From NCBI GenBank assembly GCA_002307145.1, contig DBTR01000021.1:12533-19729 (forward strand): 7,197 nt of DNA. Reading direction: 5' to 3'. Made by a program: the position numbers and the translations under genes. Positions 4,997-7,197 of the stretch are shown piece by piece. The stretch comes from Rhodospirillum sp. UBA1311 (lineage in GTDB: Bacteria; Pseudomonadota; Alphaproteobacteria; Rhodospirillales; Rhodospirillaceae). Within the stretch, counting starts at the first letter, position 1. Each line of letters opens with the position of its first letter. The notes under the pieces are model-generated. The model had not been told where the DNA came from. It ran no database searches and was given only the letters and a program-made list of their open reading frames with translations.

Positions 4997-7197
4997 ATGA
5001 GCGATTTCTTGGATGCCCTGTCAGAGCGCGTGTTGTTGTGCGACGGCGGCATGGGCAGTTTGGTGCAGGCGCTGGATTTGTCCGTGGATGTGGACTTCAT
5101 GGGGCAGGAGAACTGCACCGAGGTGCTGGTTCTCTCCCGCCCGGACGTGATCCGCGACATCCATAGCCGCTACTTCGCCGCCGGCGCCGACTGCGTCGAG
5201 ACCGACACCTTCGGCGGCTCGCCGGTGACGCTGGGCGAGTTCGGCTTGGCGGACCGCGCCTTCGAGATCAACAAGCGCGCCGCCGAGATCGCGCGGGAAG
5301 CGGCGGAAGGTTTTTCCGACGGCCGCCAGCGCTTCGTCGTCGGCTCGATCGGACCGGGCACCAAGCTGCCGACCCTTGGGCATATCGACTACGATACCCT
5401 CGAAGCCGCATTCGCGGTGCAGTGCGAGGGACTGATCGCGGGTGGCGCGGATTCGTTCCTGATCGAGACCTGCCAGGACCCGCTGCAGATCAAGGCGGCG
5501 GTCAACGGCGCGAAGATCGCCAACGCCAAGCGCGGCGCGAAGCTGCCGATCATGGTGCAGGTGACGGTGGAGACCACCGGCACGCTCCTCGTCGGCTCCG
5601 ACATCGCCGCCGCCGCGACCGCGCTGCATGCCCTCGACATCGACAGCCTCGGCCTCAACTGCGCCACCGGCCCGGCGGAAATGGCGAAGCATGTGAAATG
5701 GCTGGCGGAGAACTGGCCGGGCCTGATCTCGGTGCAACCGAACGCGGGCCTGCCCGAGCTGGTGAACGGCCAGACCATGTATCCCCTCGCACCCAAGGAA
5801 CTCGCCGACTGGCACGCTCGCTTCGTCACCGAGGACGGCGTGAATTTGATCGGCGGCTGCTGCGGCACCCGGCCCGAGCACATCGCCGCGATCGACGCGA
5901 TGCTGAAGGGCATGGGCGGCGCACATCTCCGCCCCGTGCCGGTGAAGCGCAGCGTGCATTGGGTGCCCGCCGTCGCCTCGCTCTACAGCCAGGTGACGCT
6001 GCGCCAGGAGAACGCGATCCTCTCGATCGGCGAGCGCTGCAACGCCAACGGCTCGAAGAAATTCCGCGAGTTCCAGGATGCGGAAAATTGGGACGGCATC
6101 CTCGGCATGGCGCGCGAGCAGGTCAAGGAAGGCTCGCACACGCTCGACGTCTGCACCGCCTTCGTCGGCCGCAAGGAACTCCCCGACATGACCGAGGTGG
6201 TTTCGCGCCTGCGCGGCTCCGTCGATGCGCCGCTGGTGATCGACTCCACCGACACCAAGGTGATCGAGGCGGCGCTCAAGCTCTACGGCGGCAAGGCGAT
6301 CGTCAACTCGATCAACTTCGAGGACGGCGAGCACGAGGCGGAAGAACGCCTGAAGCTCGCGCGCAAATACGGCGCGGCGGTGGTGGCGCTCACCATCGAC
6401 GAAGTCGGCATGGCCAAGCTCGCGGCGGACAAGCTCCGCATCGCCAAGCGGCTGTACGAGTTCGCTTGCGTCAAGCATGGCCTGCCCGCGTCGGATCTGA
6501 TCTTCGATCCGCTCACCTTCACCATCTGCACCGGCAACCCGGACGACCGCCGCCTCGGCCTCGAAACCCTGGAGGCGATCGCAGCGATCCACGCCGAACT
6601 GCCCGAGTGCCAGATCAGCCTCGGCCTGTCGAACGTCTCGTTCGGCCTGAAGCCCGCCGCGCGGCACGTGCTGAACTCGGTCTACCTCGACCACGCGACC
6701 AAGGCGGGGATGACCGCCGCGATCCTGCACGTGTCGAAGATCATGCCGCTGCACGCGATCCCGGAAGATGAACTGAAAGCCGCCGAGGACCTGATCTTCG
6801 CGCGCGGCACGGCGGACTACGACCCGCTTCAGGCGTTCATCGCGTTGTTCGAGAACAAGGACGACACGGTGAGGGAGGTGCGCGCCGAGCCGGTGACGGT
6901 CGAGGAACGCCTGATCCGCCGCGTGGTGGACGGCAACCGCGTCGGCATCGAGGCCGACCTCACCACCGCGATGGAGACCCATCCGCCGCTCGAAATCATC
7001 AACACCCTGCTGCTCGACGGGATGAAGACGGTGGGCGAACTGTTCGGCTCGGGCAAGATGCAACTGCCGTTCGTGCTGCAATCCGCCGAGACGATGAAGA
7101 CCGCGGTTGCCTTCCTCGAACCCTTCATGGAGCGGGTCGAGGGCGAGGAAAAGGGCACCATGGTGCTGGCCACGGTGAAGGGCGACGTCCACGACAT
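4997..7197 (+). CDS. metH: Cobalamin-dependent methionine synthase MetH (3' end beyond window)
   Basis: Transfers a methyl group from 5-methyl-THF through enzyme-bound cobalamin to homocysteine, making methionine. 733 complete codons are present. Residues about 1-300 are the homocysteine-binding barrel, opening with LLCDGGMGS; zinc ligands are C222 (LNCATG) and the pair C288-C289 (GGCCGT). Residues about 340-620 are the folate barrel, with IGERCNANGSKKF (344 on), VIDSTD (D416), NSINFEDG (437-444) and GLSNVSFGLKPAAR (543 on). From about 635 comes the cobalamin cap domain (LLDGMKTVGELFGSGKMQLPFVLQSAE). The window ends within the D-x-H-x-x-G cobalamin motif: D730 and H732, the expected lower axial ligand, are visible. 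An in-frame TAG at 4961 confines the start, and 4997 is the first ATG. The ribosome-binding site is weak (TTAGG at close spacing). Whether a reactivation domain follows cannot be seen. Confidence 0.97.
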   Translation, partial: MSDFLDALSERVLLCDGGMGSLVQALDLSVDVDFMGQENCTEVLVLSRPDVIRDIHSRYFAAGADCVETDTFGGSPVTLGEFGLADRAFEINKRAAEIAREAAEGFSDGRQRFVVGSIGPGTKLPTLGHIDYDTLEAAFAVQCEGLIAGGADSFLIETCQDPLQIKAAVNGAKIANAKRGAKLPIMVQVTVETTGTLLVGSDIAAAATALHALDIDSLGLNCATGPAEMAKHVKWLAENWPGLISVQPNAGLPELVNGQTMYPLAPKELADWHARFVTEDGVNLIGGCCGTRPEHIAAIDAMLKGMGGAHLRPVPVKRSVHWVPAVASLYSQVTLRQENAILSIGERCNANGSKKFREFQDAENWDGILGMAREQVKEGSHTLDVCTAFVGRKELPDMTEVVSRLRGSVDAPLVIDSTDTKVIEAALKLYGGKAIVNSINFEDGEHEAEERLKLARKYGAAVVALTIDEVGMAKLAADKLRIAKRLYEFACVKHGLPASDLIFDPLTFTICTGNPDDRRLGLETLEAIAAIHAELPECQISLGLSNVSFGLKPAARHVLNSVYLDHATKAGMTAAILHVSKIMPLHAIPEDELKAAEDLIFARGTADYDPLQAFIALFENKDDTVREVRAEPVTVEERLIRRVVDGNRVGIEADLTTAMETHPPLEIINTLLLDGMKTVGELFGSGKMQLPFVLQSAETMKTAVAFLEPFMERVEGEEKGTMVLATVKGDVHD

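Noticed and set aside
5422..6771. Long plus-strand open frame (449 codons) inside metH in another frame
   Set aside because: The product is an Arg/Gly/Pro-rich string typical of an out-of-frame reading of high-GC coding DNA. The metH frame carries the zinc cysteines and folate-domain motifs.
5021..7192. Very long minus-strand open frame (about 720 codons) opposite metH
   Set aside because: The translation is rich in His, Arg, Asp and Gly with no recognisable domain. It is the antisense shadow of metH in GC-rich DNA, and the plus-strand frame has conserved MetH motifs throughout.

Overview
The window looks like chromosomal DNA of a high-GC Gram-negative alphaproteobacterium, most likely a Rhodospirillales-type organism. 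The reasons are GC-rich codon usage throughout, a lone mlaA-mlaC pair, a cobalamin-dependent methionine synthase, an ArsR-methyltransferase fusion regulator beside metF, and GC-rich palindromic repeats between genes. The taxonomic placement is inference from protein flavour and context; no marker RNA is present. Every gene falls into a known family and I see no wholly new system. The most useful material is regulatory and structural.

Left part (1-1332): the 3' two-thirds of ettA, an ABC-F translation factor, runs off the left edge and ends at 1020. It is followed by about 280 bp without a gene, packed with short perfect hairpins, almost all with 3-nt loops. A strong, symmetrical terminator at 1297-1332 serves ettA from the left and the minus-strand mla genes from the right.

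Centre (1352-2823, minus strand): mlaA and mlaC form a two-gene operon for the outer-membrane and periplasmic steps of phospholipid retrograde transport. The MlaA homologue has a signal peptide but no visible lipobox.

Right part (about 2978-7197, plus strand): a divergent intergenic region carries a CRP/FNR-like palindrome, a TTGACA -35 element and an AT-rich imperfect palindrome overlapping the promoter. It leads into sahR-metF-metH. sahR encodes an ArsR winged-helix domain fused to a SAM-binding methyltransferase fold, the architecture of the SAH-responsive repressor SahR. Its stop codon overlaps the metF start (ATGA), and metH follows 92 bp later and runs off the right edge just inside its cobalamin-binding motif. 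Together these genes make a self-contained methyl-cycle module. MetF makes 5-methyl-THF, MetH uses it to remethylate homocysteine, and SahR probably senses S-adenosylhomocysteine, the product of SAM-dependent methylation, to set expression of both enzymes and of itself.
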